DNA of 64,000 nucleotides, taken from assembly GCA_022432975.1 (NCBI GenBank), contig CM039504.1, positions 54,196 to 118,195 of the forward strand. The letters are read 5' to 3'. Made by a program: the position numbers and the translations under genes. Source of the stretch: Begonia masoniana. Taxonomy: Eukaryota > Streptophyta > Magnoliopsida > Cucurbitales > Begoniaceae. Positions 1 through 13,072 of this stretch are shown here, piece after piece (position 1 is the stretch's first letter; each line of letters opens with the position of its first letter). The notes under the pieces are model-generated. The model saw only the letters and a list, made by a program, of their open reading frames with translations. It ran no database searches and was not told the origin of the DNA.

Positions 1-640
1 TATCTAAGTGGAAGCTCCATTCCGCCCGCACTGATCGTAGTTATAGTGTCATGTTGCCCTAGGGGAACTTTTAGATTCCGGACCCAAGCAATACAAGGGG
101 AGGTATATTATTGGTGGTTGGCAACTTTATGCGAACGGATCGTCAATGTATGAAGGGTACGATGTACTCCTTGGGCATGAATTGGTTGTTTTGGCATTAT
201 GCCACAATCAATTGCCGGCGTGTGTGGTAGATTTTAGACCCACAGGGTGTGTAGAGGATTAGGTCTTTTCGAGCACCCTACGTTCTCGAGTAGGATCTCT
301 AGTAACGTCGATGTGTGCTATGTACTCGGTTTAAAACATAGATGTTTCAGTTTTGTAGGAGTTAGTGGATGTGAGAATGCAACAATGAGTAAAGCTATGT
401 GACATTTCGGCAGTTGACAACCTTAAGGGACCGTGTTCTTAGAAGAGTAGAGTTGCCTAGCTTGCTTGTGATAGCCCTAATATTCGATGGAAGCATGGTG
501 TTTTGGATTTACTAGCAAGTAATGAGGAAGTGAAAATGAAAAATGAGTTTGAAGTAGGTGAGATTGTAGTTAGAGTTAAGGATGTACAGAGTAGAAGTGT
601 TTTATGGACGGTTGCCGGCTTGCTCCAGAGCGAGAAAAGC
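1..640 (+). mobile_element. Degenerate Ty3/gypsy polyprotein remnant, protease region
   Basis: Around positions 150-245 the + strand reads, with at least two frame changes, as the end of a gypsy aspartic protease domain: a YDVLLG block, then MNWLFWHYATINC, then VVDFRPTG. This is the usual order of the conserved LGMDWL, H-A-IDC and F-P-G elements of that family. The reading frame breaks after LLG and again after the NC motif. The rest, up to about 640, has only short ORFs. The left window edge cuts the element, so no LTR can be assigned. Element class is inferred from the motifs; the coding part is dead. Confidence 0.5.
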
Positions 641-668
641 GTTCACGATTGGATTAGGCTGGTTCGGC

Positions 669-670
<2 letters not shown>

Positions 671-704
<34 letters not shown>
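671..704. repeat. 34-nt poly(T) run
   Basis: An uninterrupted run of 34 T. It creates poly-F and poly-K spurious ORFs on the two strands. It could be the poly(A) end of a retroposon on the minus strand or a slippage-grown homopolymer. No flanking target duplication was recognised. Confidence 0.9.
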
Positions 705-707
<3 letters not shown>

Positions 708-1827
708 GACAGCGCCAAGAGTATCTAACACAAAATTACTTATCTTGTTGGAAACCACCAAGGCCATAAGACCTATGGACACGGTGCGGCATACACGTCG
801 GATCACTATTTTGTGGAGTGTGGACATTGTGTTGGCCGGAGACATGCCCTGCACGAGGGATCATGGACATTGGGGAATCCCTGAAGCGAAGCTCGAGTGA
901 CGCACGAATAGAACGCGCTTTTGTTCATATAGACTACGATACAAGCACAAGCCGAACACGCCCAAACGGAAGTTGAGACCTAAGGAAGGGAGAATGACTG
1001 TTTTAAGTGCTTTCGGCTTTTCCTTGCTGTCGATATTGTTTTTATTAATAAATTAAACGAGTTTCTCTCGCTATTCTCTTTTCCAAATGAATGCACATTT
1101 AAGCAAAAGACTAAGATGCCTACCTGATTAAGTCTCTATCGCCCGTCGATTAACAGATTACGATGTCAGGAGGGGGAAAATTTGAGGATGTCAGTTGTAT
1201 AAGCTTTTAAGAGGGGAATATTAATTTGTAATTTTTGGGGATGGGAGGCCCGCGCGAACGAGTTCTGCAAAGTAAGCAGCGTCACGATCGGCCAGCCTAT
1301 TAAACCTCAAAATCTCTGCGCACAACAATGAGAGGCGCGGCGAAGGTCTCACCCGTCGCTTTGTTTTCCTTAATAATTAGTTTAAGGCAATTTGTGTGGA
1401 CGATCATAATAGTTTATTTATGTGCACCCAAATGCACGTGCTTGGTACTCGTTTCCGATGGTGGTTTTTAGCTATCATTGATTCCTTCTCCTATCATCTA
1501 CTTCGCCATTCCTTCACTTTGTCTTCTTCTCCCTTCCCTTTCCGCTGCGTCCCACTAAACTGTGAGATTCATCTTCCTTCTCCCTCCCCCCAGTCCTTTT
1601 TCTCACTCAGAACCAACAATACGACAAAGGTTTTCCCCGTTTTTCCCGCTTGAAAACCCTACGTCTCAGCGCCGACAGACGAACCCACTTTGAGGACGGT
1701 TATCTGTAGCACATCCATGAACGATCGTTTTTGAGACCGATCGGGATAGATATGGGGAAACCTCGGCTCTCAGCTTCTGCTTGAGCTTTTTCGTCGGGTT
1801 AAAACCATCTTCGCGAGCCTTAAACGA
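705..1827. other. Non-coding stretch, probable retroelement tail and gene-leader-like DNA
   Basis: No credible coding region. A purine run (AGGAGGGGGAAAA, 1168-1180) looks like a polypurine tract and may belong to the gypsy remnant to the left. From about 1490 the sequence becomes C/T-rich with CCCTCCCCCC tracts, typical of a plant 5' leader. Confidence 0.35.
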
Positions 1828-1865
1828 ATGAGTAAAAAGGAGAAAGAAAGAAAGAAACGCAAACG
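1828..1865 (+). other. Possible short first exon (MSKKEKERKKRKR) before a GT donor
   Basis: After a C/T-rich leader (about 1490-1700) an ATG at 1828 opens a very basic 13-codon reading (MSKKEKERKKRKR) that runs into a good-looking splice donor, GTAAGCC, at 1866. A basic lysine-rich start with a donor is what a plant first coding exon can look like. No downstream exon was recognised, and the next kilobases are AT-rich. This could be the orphaned 5' end of a gene, or chance. Confidence 0.2.
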
Positions 1866-4800
1866 GTAAGCCACAGCAAAGGATTCGATTATCGTCGTTG
1901 CGCCGGAGATGAGCTCATCTTTCTTAGCATCGCCGTCAGATCAAAATTGGTGCAGTGCACAAAGTTATTCACTCATTTGACAAAAGCTCCCCAATTATCG
2001 TATTAGTAAATGCCTCAATTGTGGAGTATTCTTAATTTTCAGCATTGCACGAAAATGAGACACTAAATTCGCAGAAAAAAACCTAGTAAGCCTTGATTTT
2101 AGTTGTATTATAAAAAAATGAACTATTTCGAATGCAAAAATTGATATTAACACGGGATAGGGTAACGGTAGTTTTACCTATTCATTCGTTTTATTTTCCC
2201 AACGGAGTAATTATTAATTATTGTAATAAAATAATAAATTATAATATTAAAATAATTATGTATTTTATTAATTAATATTATTAGTCAGAATGTAAAAAGT
2301 AAAATTAAAGGAATTAGGTGTTGTAAGCGCTTGGATCATTAAATGAGAAAATTTAATGTCCTCTAATGCGATTGGTACGATAATGAGGCTTTATTTTCCA
2401 GACACGCCAAGACACCATTATAATGCATCGAGCTTTTAATCTGGATAACAAACGCAGATATGAGGGATTGTCCAAGAAATCAACATCGGATAGACTACTA
2501 TCCCAAAAACATATTTAGCTCAAATCATAATAGTTAAACTAACCTTGAATCAATTCGTATAAAAGCTTCTCCACCTGACATACGTCTAAACTTTTTTGCC
2601 ATTTTCACGGGTGCAGTTCAAGGGTTGCTAGAGAAGAAAGTCTGGTAAAAGCTATATAAACATAGTATTAGTATATCCTGAATCATGTGAGTGTTTAAGG
2701 TGGTCCAGCTTCTATTTAAAAAGTGATAATACATGATGTGGATCATGTTTGCCATTGTATATCCTTCACAAGACACAAAGATACCCTCTTTTGTCAGTCA
2801 TTGTATGGTCTCCTCTCGTCCTGTCATTGTTTTGTGTTTTTTTTCGTAGATTCTAGGTTCATGCGGTTGCAATCAAGGTGGGCACAAACTTTTGTGTCGT
2901 GAAGGAATCTTGAGAGAGAAAAGCTTACGAATAGAGTGACGATCAAACTTGTAGAATGTAGATACTTCGAGTTCTTTCCAAGTTGCAGAGCCACTGGTTT
3001 TTTTATGGACATTAATCATTCTCCTGCATGCATTGGATAAGCTGAAGACCTTCTTAGAAGATGAAGAAAAATATTAGAAGGATATGTAAAATTTCCCTCT
3101 AAACTATACGTCCAGGATAAAATCTCTTCCATATTAACTGTTTCTTTTTTCTCACGGCCTATTCGAAAGAGCTGCAGTCTGCTTTGGTTTAATATCTTTA
3201 CATTTTACTAAAAAATATGAATCAATAAAGTTCGAATTCAAACTGAACATGAGTTTGTCTACTATCCAATTCACAAATTTGGAAAAATACCATATATGAT
3301 TCTGAGGAAGCAGGTAACTATTTGGAGAAAATGAAAACACGATGAGATATTTTCTCACTAACTATGAATAATTTTCCATCATTACCCGTATTCTGTTATT
3401 TCCTTCTTTCCAATGAATGATGATCACGTCCCTGAATTTGATTGAGCTCGCAATCAAACAGTGCCGTGGTCTTATCTCATCAAATATGGCCTGTTTTCTT
3501 CTTCTCATGAAAATACTTTAAGAATAAACTATCGTCTTCTGTTTTCTTCACCATTTTGTGTTAACTTATGCTGAAAACAATAACAAAGGTGGTGAGCTTT
3601 TTAGCCTATCGTTGAAAGAACTAGGCGCGCAAAAAAGCATGAAAATTAAGTGAAAATGGTCATGTTTGCTCCTACTTTTCTGAGTCTATGTCATTCAACA
3701 CCCTGCATTTATCAACAGGATCTTATTTATCAGTGAGGGTTTGGTAACACTGCAACCAGGGATAATTATTTCAGCAAACTGTTCAAATACTAGGCGGAAA
3801 ACGCGAAAAATTCTGTTTAGTTTGAAAGATATTTCATATACCAGTGAAGAATTACTGAGCCAGCAAATACGGACAAGAGTCGCAATCTTGTCAGCTTATT
3901 GTTGAATGAACTAGGCACAAGAACATGAATCCATTGAAGACGAACAAGTTCATTGTTCTTTTCTCTCTTCTTTTTCTCTGATTCTGAACCAATCCATGAC
4001 CGACAGGTCATCAAGCTCGATCTAAAATGATATCTAATCATGAGCAACTAGATTGCCCCTACGTGTTCAGCTCTAACACAACACAAGCTGCCTCTCCATA
4101 AATTTGTAAGTAATGGAAAAACCTTTATGGGACCACAGATGAAATTGCCTTGATTTTGACTCCATTTCTGCATCTTTTTCACGAACCGAATTTCAAAATC
4201 TTAAATAAAACAACGTACTAAGTGTCTTTTGGATTCTTCATTTGATTATCAGGGGTTCACATATTTTTAACCTTTCTTATTTTCATAAATGTAATGCTAC
4301 CTCAGTTGTCGGGTCACATCAATGAAGTATATTTCGACAAGTCCCATCAACGTCAGACTTATCACACTACCGCAAAAATTTTGATTGGAAACAAAGGTAA
4401 ATACCAAAAGAAAAGGTTTGGCGACATTGGCTTGGATGGCTAACCTTGCCAAAGAAACCTAACCATAGAATCTTTCACTTTTCTAGGCAGCAAGAGATTC
4501 ACGGATGGAATATAAGAACTTGTATTTAAACTATGGAGAGGACATAAATCATTCAATGCATCATATCACGTTTAAATCATTTCGGATGTGTTTTGACCAT
4601 CGCACATCACTTTAATCACTAGAATTGATCTTTTCAATGTTTTCAATCTTCAGTCTATTTTTTTGACCGCAATTAAGGACAAACACGTCTTGTAACTAAA
4701 GCTCATTGATTAATCTGCATGTGATAGTGACGTGACTCAAAAATAAGGAGACTTCAAGTCACCTGAAAATCCACTTGCTGAAAATGAACAGCGGACTTTG

Positions 4801-5446
4801 AACATCTATAACTCGGACTGTAATAGACTTTTGCGATTGAAATTTTAACAATTTCTAGCGCTCGATGTTGAGAAATATCCCTCAAATTACACGGTTTAAA
4901 TCTCTGTGAATGGACAGTTATAGTGAAATACTGCAGGCGTTGGAACTCGATTTATGCTCTGGCCGAGAACAAATGTCAAATTTGGATATGCGTAAATCTC
5001 TCGTCTAAAAATAAATGACGTGATTCTTGTCACAAATTAAAGGTGTGGTTGTGTGAACAAATGAAAGGATGAATTGGTGGGATGAAAAGATATGGTCAAA
5101 GTCGTGCTGCTGGTCCGAGCAGGTGATAAATGACACCTTTCGAAATTTGTTTTTTTCTTTGAAGAATAGCACTCCAACAAGCTTTGGATGAGAGCTTGTG
5201 CACCCTTGATGGGGATGTCTACCCTTAAGAAAGAAGTAGAGAATGATACAATAACAACAACCACTACACTCACGAAAATGGTTGCTTGAACACTCACCAC
5301 CCACAGATGTTACTCACCGTGAGGAGGGTGGCGACTTGAGGCCGAAAGACTCCAAGGTTTGCAATTAGACTTTGCTCATTCATGTCTTGAATGTCAAGCT
5401 GCATCCTCAATTGCTAAGGAAAAGAATCACATCTCTTGATTCTAGC
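1866..5446. other. AT-rich intergenic DNA without recognisable gene
   Basis: Only short ORFs without family motifs occur here. The block 2200-2290 is very AT-rich (TAATTATT-type runs). I see no LTR ends, tRNA, terminal inverted repeats or splice-supported exons. Confidence 0.5.
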
Positions 5447-5659
5447 TCAGGGTGGCCGAGGGTCGTTTCCTCCTTCTAGATTGGCATGATCATGTGATTG
5501 CTCCCATGTTGACAAGTTGGATGGATTCTCCATGCCTCTAGTGTCTGACTTTAACTCTATTTGGCCTCCAACATCATCACTTATAAAATAAGCAAATACA
5601 TTATATAAAGGTTCGGCCATGGACTTGGCTTGTGATCGAATGATGGCTCCGCTAGGCAC
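5447..5659 (-). mobile_element. Possible C-terminal tail of a gypsy polyprotein
   Basis: The minus-strand reading begins PSGAIIRSQAKSMAEPL and continues for about 70 codons. A G-P-[IM]-T-R-[SA]-[QR]-A-K motif followed by a helical stretch is common at the C-terminus of plant gypsy polyproteins, after the integrase. The match is short and no other domain or LTR was recognised beside it, so the assignment is weak. Confidence 0.25.
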
Positions 5660-6156
5660 ATCAGATAGAATACGATCACTGCTGCAATTTTGATGTGATA
5701 CGGGATCCGTCCATTAACATTAGAGCATTCGAAAATTTCTAACAATTTTCTAGTACTTGTTTTGTAGGTGATCGAGGGGAAAAAATATTCAATGTCTCAA
5801 TTTCACTAATGTGGCAAACAAATTTAATTAGGAGTAAGCATGGGAAGCATAAATGGAGAACAAAATACAAGTCAAAGGAATTGTTGACATCTGCCCGGAA
5901 TCTGACCCCTGAAGACTATTTGGCCATTTCTAAAGTCTTATCAATTTTAAATAAAAAAGTGTTATTCATGAAGATTGTAGTTAACTTCTCAAGGTTTTCC
6001 GGAACAGGGTGGCTCGTTAAAATGGACATCATTTACTATGTCAACCAAATCAATTAAAAGGGCGTTTAGACTTCCCTTGGAGAATAGACTATTGCTTACC
6101 CCACTGGGCGCGCTCGTGCTAAGTTGGTGCGCCTATCCACACCCTTGGGCTCCTTG
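5660..6156. other. Intergenic DNA left of the palindromic insertion
   Basis: No gene recognised. It holds the left copy of the target duplication CCTTG at 6152-6156. Confidence 0.4.
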
Positions 6157-6446
6157 TGTAACACCCCTATCTTGTAAGATATTGCCGCTCTGGGGATTGG
6201 ATCGTCAGCCCAATATCCTCCCCTCACGGCTTGTTTGTGAGAAACTTCCGGAAGGTCACCCAACTGGATTGCTCTCGCCGAAGCACTTTTAACTTCGGAG
6301 TTCTTATGGGATCCGTTGTCAATCGTGCTCCAAAAACGGTCTTACTATGTGGGAGGGTCTCTTTACATATGTTTCATTTTCCACATACTTCCCCCCACGC
6401 GATGTGGGATTGTGAGACCCCCTTCTTACGACCTGTCACCTTCGGT
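6157..6446 (-). repeat. Left, minus-strand Cassandra LTR copy (U3-truncated)
   Basis: Its 5S-like part lies at about 6242-6316 on the minus strand and keeps the AACTCCGAAGTTAAAAGTGC block around box A and the GGGTGACCTTC box C core. Compared with the right copy it ends near GGTGACAGGTCG and so misses the first 80 or so bases of the LTR. It differs from the right copy by scattered substitutions and small indels. Confidence 0.75.
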
Positions 6447-6822
6447 TGTGCATGACCCGAATGTGCACGTATGGTACGATGGCTGCACGACACGGAACCG
6501 GATGGCGGTACGTCCGCCGCGGGCGCAACGGAAGGTGACAGGTCGTAAAAAGGGGGGTCGTCACAATCCCACATCGCTTGGGGACAGTATGTGGAAATGA
6601 AACATATGTTAAAGAGACCTTCCCAACATAGCAAGACGCGTTTTGGAGCACGATGACAACGGATTCCATAAGAACTCCGAAGTTAAAAGTGCTCGGCGAG
6701 AGCAATCCCATGTTGGGTGACCTTCTGGGAAGTTCTCGCCAACAAAGCCGTGATGGGAGGATATTGGGATACGACCCAATCTCCAGAGCGGACAATATCT
6801 TGCTTGGATAAGGGGTTGTACA
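6447..6822 (+). repeat. Right, plus-strand Cassandra LTR copy
   Basis: A nearly complete LTR starting TGTGCATGACCC and ending GGGGTTGTACA. The 5S-like segment is at 6661-6740, with a box A-like AGTTAAAAGTGC and a box C-like GTTGGGTGACCTTC. It aligns along its length with the solo LTR 15903-16279. Confidence 0.8.
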
Positions 6823-6827
6823 CCTTG

Positions 6828-7930
6828 AGTCGAGGTTGCACACACCTTTTGCCTTTGTTCTTGATCTATTTCTAAGGCTTTTTTGATTAAGGCGTTTTAA
6901 TTAAGTTGTTAAGTCTTGTAATTGTACTTGGAGCTATCTATGAATTCAAAGTCAAAGCCTAAATAAACCTCTTGGCTGATCATATCTAAGGGGAATGCAT
7001 TTTCTCGACTTCTTCTATGCTTTAATTATAGGAGGGGTGAGATGGCCATAAAGAGGAAAAGAAGGACAAAAATATTGCCAAAAATGAAGACATTCGTGGA
7101 AAAACTCTGGGAGGAAGAAATATTGCTTTGATAGAGTGAAATGGTGCCTTGAAGACCACACATTAACTCATTTTTCAAAGTTGTCATTTATTCTTGTTGT
7201 CTGAATTTCGACTATAAAAGATCTCAAGTCTCTCATTGTAAAACAATCAAATTTTGTGGATATCAAAAATCGTGTTTTTGTTATTTTGTGAAGTACTCTT
7301 CACGAATGCTTTACTTGAACTTGATGAGTTTTTATCCAAGTAATGTTTAATGGGTTTTGGTGGGTCATATTTAAATAGTAGTTGGTGATAATATCCAACT
7401 AGATCTACTTGTTCTTGGTAAATCATATCCAAGTAAATATGAGCGATCCATCAACTAATTTGTTCACTCGAGTAAGTTTATCCATCTCGTTCATCCATCA
7501 TTAGCACGAGGCACTAAGTCCATTTTCCACAAGAACAAGCTCCAACACTCCACGTATCTCTATCGGTCTCTTTTACCCTTCCACTGGCTTCTTTACTCTA
7601 GAATTCAAACTTCTTCCTCCCTTGTGATAAATGTTTTGTTTCAAAAAACTAATTTTTGTTATCATCGAAGTGAGGTACATTGATCAGTTCTGCAACTTCT
7701 TCCATTTTTTAATGGTAATAAGAATTCTTCTGACACTTGTCTTATATTTTTAGACTCAGCTTTTCAACAGTGACTTGGTGAGAGAGGAGCCAAGGACGAG
7801 AGCTGCAAATAGGTGGGCGCCACATTCAGCAATATGTTTTTGTCTGTTATATGGTGGGACAGAATGATCACGTGGGAGGGACTGCTTAAGAGTAATACTA
7901 CAGAGACCTCAGAATTCCTCTAATCTCCTC
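6828..7930. other. Intergenic DNA without recognisable gene
   Basis: No ORF with family motifs. The part next to the palindrome (CCTTGAGTCGAGGTTGC) continues the sequence left of 6152, confirming that the palindrome is an insertion. Confidence 0.45.
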
Positions 7931-8153
7931 TCAAACCAATGATCAACCACCTCCCACGTGGGGCTCAGGACCCACCTTCCCACTTCTCTTCATTCTTATT
8001 CCCACATTCTCTTTCCTTCATATATGTCCTTCTGAGTTTTTTCCTTCTTCTACGACGATCCCCATATCATAATTCCATTTTTGCACCATCCTCTCTCCTC
8101 TCTCTCTCTCTGTCTCTCTCCGAGGAGAACTCAATACCATAGACTTGAAGTTT
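7931..8153 (+). promoter_or_regulatory. C/T-rich leader of the TIGR01589-family pseudogene
   Basis: C/T-rich DNA with a (CT)n-like run at about 8091-8120 directly precedes the ATG at 8154. This is typical of plant 5' untranslated leaders. The short ORF across it is not considered coding. Confidence 0.4.
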
Positions 8154-8971
8154 ATGGGTGACTCCTCTGATTCATCGGCTTCTTATATCATATGGTATGT
8201 TCATGGGGGTCTTCTTATCCCTTGTTCTTCCTCTTTCTCTCTTTAACGTTTTCATTTTCCGTTCATACCTAGACTGAGATATCATTAAGTATCGATTTTA
8301 CCAGCTTGTTTTTTCCTCTGAGTTTTTCTTAATAGGTGCAGCATCTCATAGAAAGTGTCTAACTCTTTCACATGACGAAAGAAGAATGATGGAAGCTCTC
8401 TCTAAACATGCAGATATCAAACCTATTATCACCTCCAACAGGTCAGTTTTCTCTTTGGCTTCTCATAAACAGCACGTACGTATCACAAGTAACACCAGAA
8501 AACGCACAATAAACGGATTTAAAAACGCGAATCTCTTCAAAAGGTGATCTCAGTTAAGCTGTAATATGATCAGAAAGAACGATCACAGAAACTCGACCTC
8601 CATATATGAGTGTCAATAAGCTAAAGTTTCATCAAACTTCCAAGGATATAAATTCTACGAACAATTTCTTTTTAGAGCTCATATTCTGCAAACTTCTGAT
8701 ATTCAAAACAATAAAGACAAAATAATTCATTCAAACACACATGCAAGATGATCAAAGCAAAGAATATAACTAGAACATTTAGTGATTGTCTTACCTGGAC
8801 GACAAACTTGAGCAGTGTGGAACGAACTAGAGAAAGACGAACAAGGAATTCTTCAAGGAGTACGCTGAATCTCAAAGCAAAAACGATAGGATGTCGAACG
8901 ATGAGACGAGCCAGCTGATTGAGAAGATGATCACTGATCCCTCCTCAAAGATTCAGAACGACGTCGGATAG
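8154..8971 (+). pseudogene. Decayed gene of the plant TIGR01589 (A_thal_3526) family
   Basis: Three exons can be traced with GT-AG borders: 8154-8194 (MGDSSDSSASYI), 8336-8441 and 8816-8971, ending in TAG. Read with frame corrections, the product contains the conserved block of the plant protein 1589 family: VQHLIE, then LFHMTKEE, then EALSKHADIKPI, then WNELEK and EFF. The function of this family is unknown. Single-base losses or gains are seen near the exon 1 donor, twice or more in exon 2, at the exon 2 end and early in exon 3, so no continuous frame exists. The last 40 or so codons of exon 3 are open. A C/T-rich leader precedes it. Either a real pseudogene or a good gene hit by assembly indels. 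Confidence 0.6.
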
Positions 8972-10015
8972 CCATTGAAAACGATCTCCGAGATCTCGTT
9001 TGGTCATTGAAAACGATCTTCTCAAGCATACGGAAACTCGCACGGAATTGCTATTAAGTAACCAATCCTATCGTGCCACATCAGCTGGCTGATCTCCCAA
9101 GTATTTAATGTCAATTTAATATTATCCAAGGTTCATGTTGTAAATTGATGTAAAGCTAAATTACATTTTACTCCTCCGTCAGATTTCAATAATGATTTAT
9201 CTTCAACTTTAAATTTCAAAACTTTAAATAAATATAATTATTTATATTTATCAACACAATTACAAATACTAATCACTTGCGTATTTCTTTGGACGCCGAA
9301 GTTGAAATTGTGACAAAATACTAAGATTTATTTTTTTGTGAAAACTTAAAAAATAACTATACAGGCCTTTTACTTTATTTAGTAGAAAAAAAAAGAAGAG
9401 GAAAAAATGAAATAAATTAAAATGCAATAGAAGTAGCTAGAAGGATGGTGATTATGACTTGTCATTTTCCAGAGAAATAGGGTCTGGGTTGTCTTTATCA
9501 TCACGACGGGGAAGTGTGGAAATGAAGCTGGGAGAGGAATAAATGAAGTGGGGGTCTCCGATATAAAATTGTTCGTTTTATGTCAAATTTATACGTTTTT
9601 ATTCTTAAAATTAACTCAAAACACGTATACGAAGATGAACTCTATTTATAATCATATTATTTTTTATTCTCTCAAAGGATGTGAAATTGTGCATTTCCAT
9701 TTGTATACGCTAGATCTTCACACTGGTCGATCTAGCTTTCGCATGGCCAAACTAACCGTACAAAGTAGGAGAGCTGGGGAGGACTTGTAGCCATATGCAA
9801 TTACGCATGAATGATTCGTAATACATTTGTGACAGTTACGAGTGATAAATTATGGGATGTTGAAATAAGAAACAGATACGTCTGAAAGCAGAAGCATAAG
9901 CATACTTATTAAAGTAGCGCTGGCCAAACATAGTTTGAGACTGGAGAGAGTTATGGGGATTACCTGAGATGAAACATAGAAATAGCTGCTTTCTTATTGG
10001 AGACGCAGAGGGTTT
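8972..10015. other. AT-rich spacer between two decayed genes
   Basis: A short direct repeat (CATTGAAAACGATCT) occurs at about 8973 and 9005. From 9120 to 9470 the DNA is AT-rich. No gene recognised. Confidence 0.4.
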
Positions 10016-11514
<1,499 letters not shown>

Positions 11515-12204
11515 TTGGGGTTATGGAAACAGCTAGTTCAAGAAGAAACAGACGCGAAATGAAGAATCTGAGAGAAGGTAAAGTGAGGTTGGAAAATGAC
11601 TTTATTGTTTGTCATATATTTGTAACAATGAAACGCCGGTTGTCTGGACTGTGATTGAAGTGGACCCCATTACCAGGCAATAAATAATTCAGACCATTTT
11701 TAAAACATTGCTAAAGTCCACTTTTAACTTTCCATTTTTCTTACAAGTTGCATAATTTATAACTGTATATCGTGATTGTCTGGATATAAATGAGCGGAGC
11801 AATCAAATGATAACCTGGGTGGACCCAGGAAATCTTCAGGATCTTAGGATGGTCAACTCTCGTTTAAAAGACTGTGCGTCAACTAATCAGGAATTCAAGA
11901 TTATGTGTAAATATTCATCTTTAACTTTAAAAGATTACTTTTCTTTGTTTACCAGAACCACTTCCCTCAAAAAATTTGGTTCTTAAGTAGACAGATGGTC
12001 AATGCAACAAATGCAAACACCTTATTTTATGCATTTTATATATTACACAATCTATGTATTAATAAACTTCAACAAATGCACTAACTCCATCTCACTAAAA
12101 CTACATACACACATACTTCGGTCTCCCTTGTCCTCCCCAACATAGAATCAGAGCTGCTTTAACTTATCCGTAGACATCGTCAAACTCACAAAAGACACAG
12201 TCAA
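11515..12204. promoter_or_regulatory. Shared upstream region between divergent DHAR (-) and dirigent (+)
   Basis: The two decayed genes point away from each other, so this 690-bp AT-rich spacer would hold both promoters. No specific element could be identified with confidence. Confidence 0.35.
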
Positions 12205-13072
12205 ATGGAGCTTAGCAAGCCTCTCTTTGCCATGGCCAAGGCCATTGCATCCATCCTTCTCTTCTCGCTCACCCTTTTATCTCAAACCTCGGCTCGAATT
12301 CTCGTCCAGCAACCTGGTTCGGGTTCGGGTTCGGCTGGGCTTGCACCTGTGGCTTCGAGTTCTGCTGTTACTGTTGCTGACCCAAGCCATACTTTGACCT
12401 TCTTTATGCATGACATAATCGGCGGTTCGATCCCGTAGGCTCGAGCTGTGACCGGGATTGTTACTAACCCAGCTGTTGATGGCCAGCTCCCGTTCTCCAA
12501 GCCTAACGGCGCAGTTCTACCTTTCAACAATGGGGTGCCGCAAAATAATGGGAATGATGGTCTTTTGAACAACAACAATATACCTTTTATCACTGGCTTA
12601 AGTAGGATTTCAGCTCAAGTCTTTCAAAATAATGGCAATAACTTCTTTACCAACAGGGGGGTCGGGTTCCCGTCGTCAATGGCGGTCAACTCTTCGCTAG
12701 GGTCAACCCTCCAGGGGCTTATGTTCGGAACCATGACAGTCATTGACGATGAATTAACGGAAGGGCACGAGCTCGGTTCTGGTTTGGTAGGAAAGGCGAA
12801 AGGGTTCTGTGGTAAGCTCTGAGGATGGTACTAGTCAAACAATGGCGTTTACTGCTATGTTTGAGATTGGAAATTACGAAGACAGCATTAGTTTCTTCGG
12901 CGCTCATCGGACCGGCGTATCGGAGTCATATCTTGCAATCATGGGTGAAGCCGGAAAGTATGCTAATGCGAAAAGATTTGCCGGAGTGAAGACTTTTCCG
13001 GTGACTGATCAGCAAGATGAAAGTGATGGCCAGGAGACACTTCTCGAGTTCACTGTTTATGCTACGTATTGA
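12205..13072 (+). pseudogene. Dirigent-like (ESB1/DIR9-type) gene with stop and frameshift
   Basis: Intronless reading that starts MELSKPLFAMAKAIASILL with a hydrophobic signal-like segment, then a short low-complexity region and the dirigent domain: LTFFMHDIIGG, ARAVTGIV, SKPNGAVLPFNNGVPQ, GSTLQGLMFGTMTVIDDELT, GHELGSGLVGKAKGF, then EDGTSQTMAF and the C-terminal EFTVYATY. Dirigent proteins are secreted and steer the stereochemistry of phenoxy-radical coupling; the ESB1 group acts in lignin deposition at the Casparian strip. Two lesions are seen: an in-frame TAG at 12436-12438 in the GGS-P-ARAVTG block, explained by one substitution, and a frameshift at about 12805-12812 just after KAKGF. Both halves are otherwise well preserved, so decay is recent or due to assembly error. 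Confidence 0.75.

Larger units (their letters stand above)
6157..6822. mobile_element. Palindromic pair of Cassandra-type LTRs in one target duplication
   Basis: Two copies of a 5S-rRNA-bearing LTR lie head to head. The left copy (6157-6446) is on the minus strand and the right copy (6447-6822) on the plus strand. Both outer ends are the 3' (U5) LTR terminus: the left edge reads TGTAACACCCC and the right edge ends GGGGTTGTACA. The whole 666 bp is bracketed by CCTTG at 6152-6156 and CCTTG at 6823-6827, as expected for one integration event. The left copy lacks about 80 bp of its U3 start. Cassandra elements are terminal-repeat retrotransposons in miniature whose LTRs carry a 5S rRNA sequence; a normal element has two LTRs in direct orientation around a primer binding site, which is not the case here. 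The solo copy at 15903-16279 belongs to the same family. Confidence 0.75.

Noticed and set aside
503..854. ORFs ending in poly-Phe and poly-Lys
   Set aside because: Artefacts of the 34-T run.
6661..6740. Possible functional 5S rRNA genes in the Cassandra LTRs
   Set aside because: Only part of the 5S sequence is similar, with substitutions and no proper 5' half; the context is an LTR.
7939..8142. 67-codon ORF with a Ser/Leu-rich translation
   Set aside because: It is the C/T-rich leader of the TIGR01589-family pseudogene.
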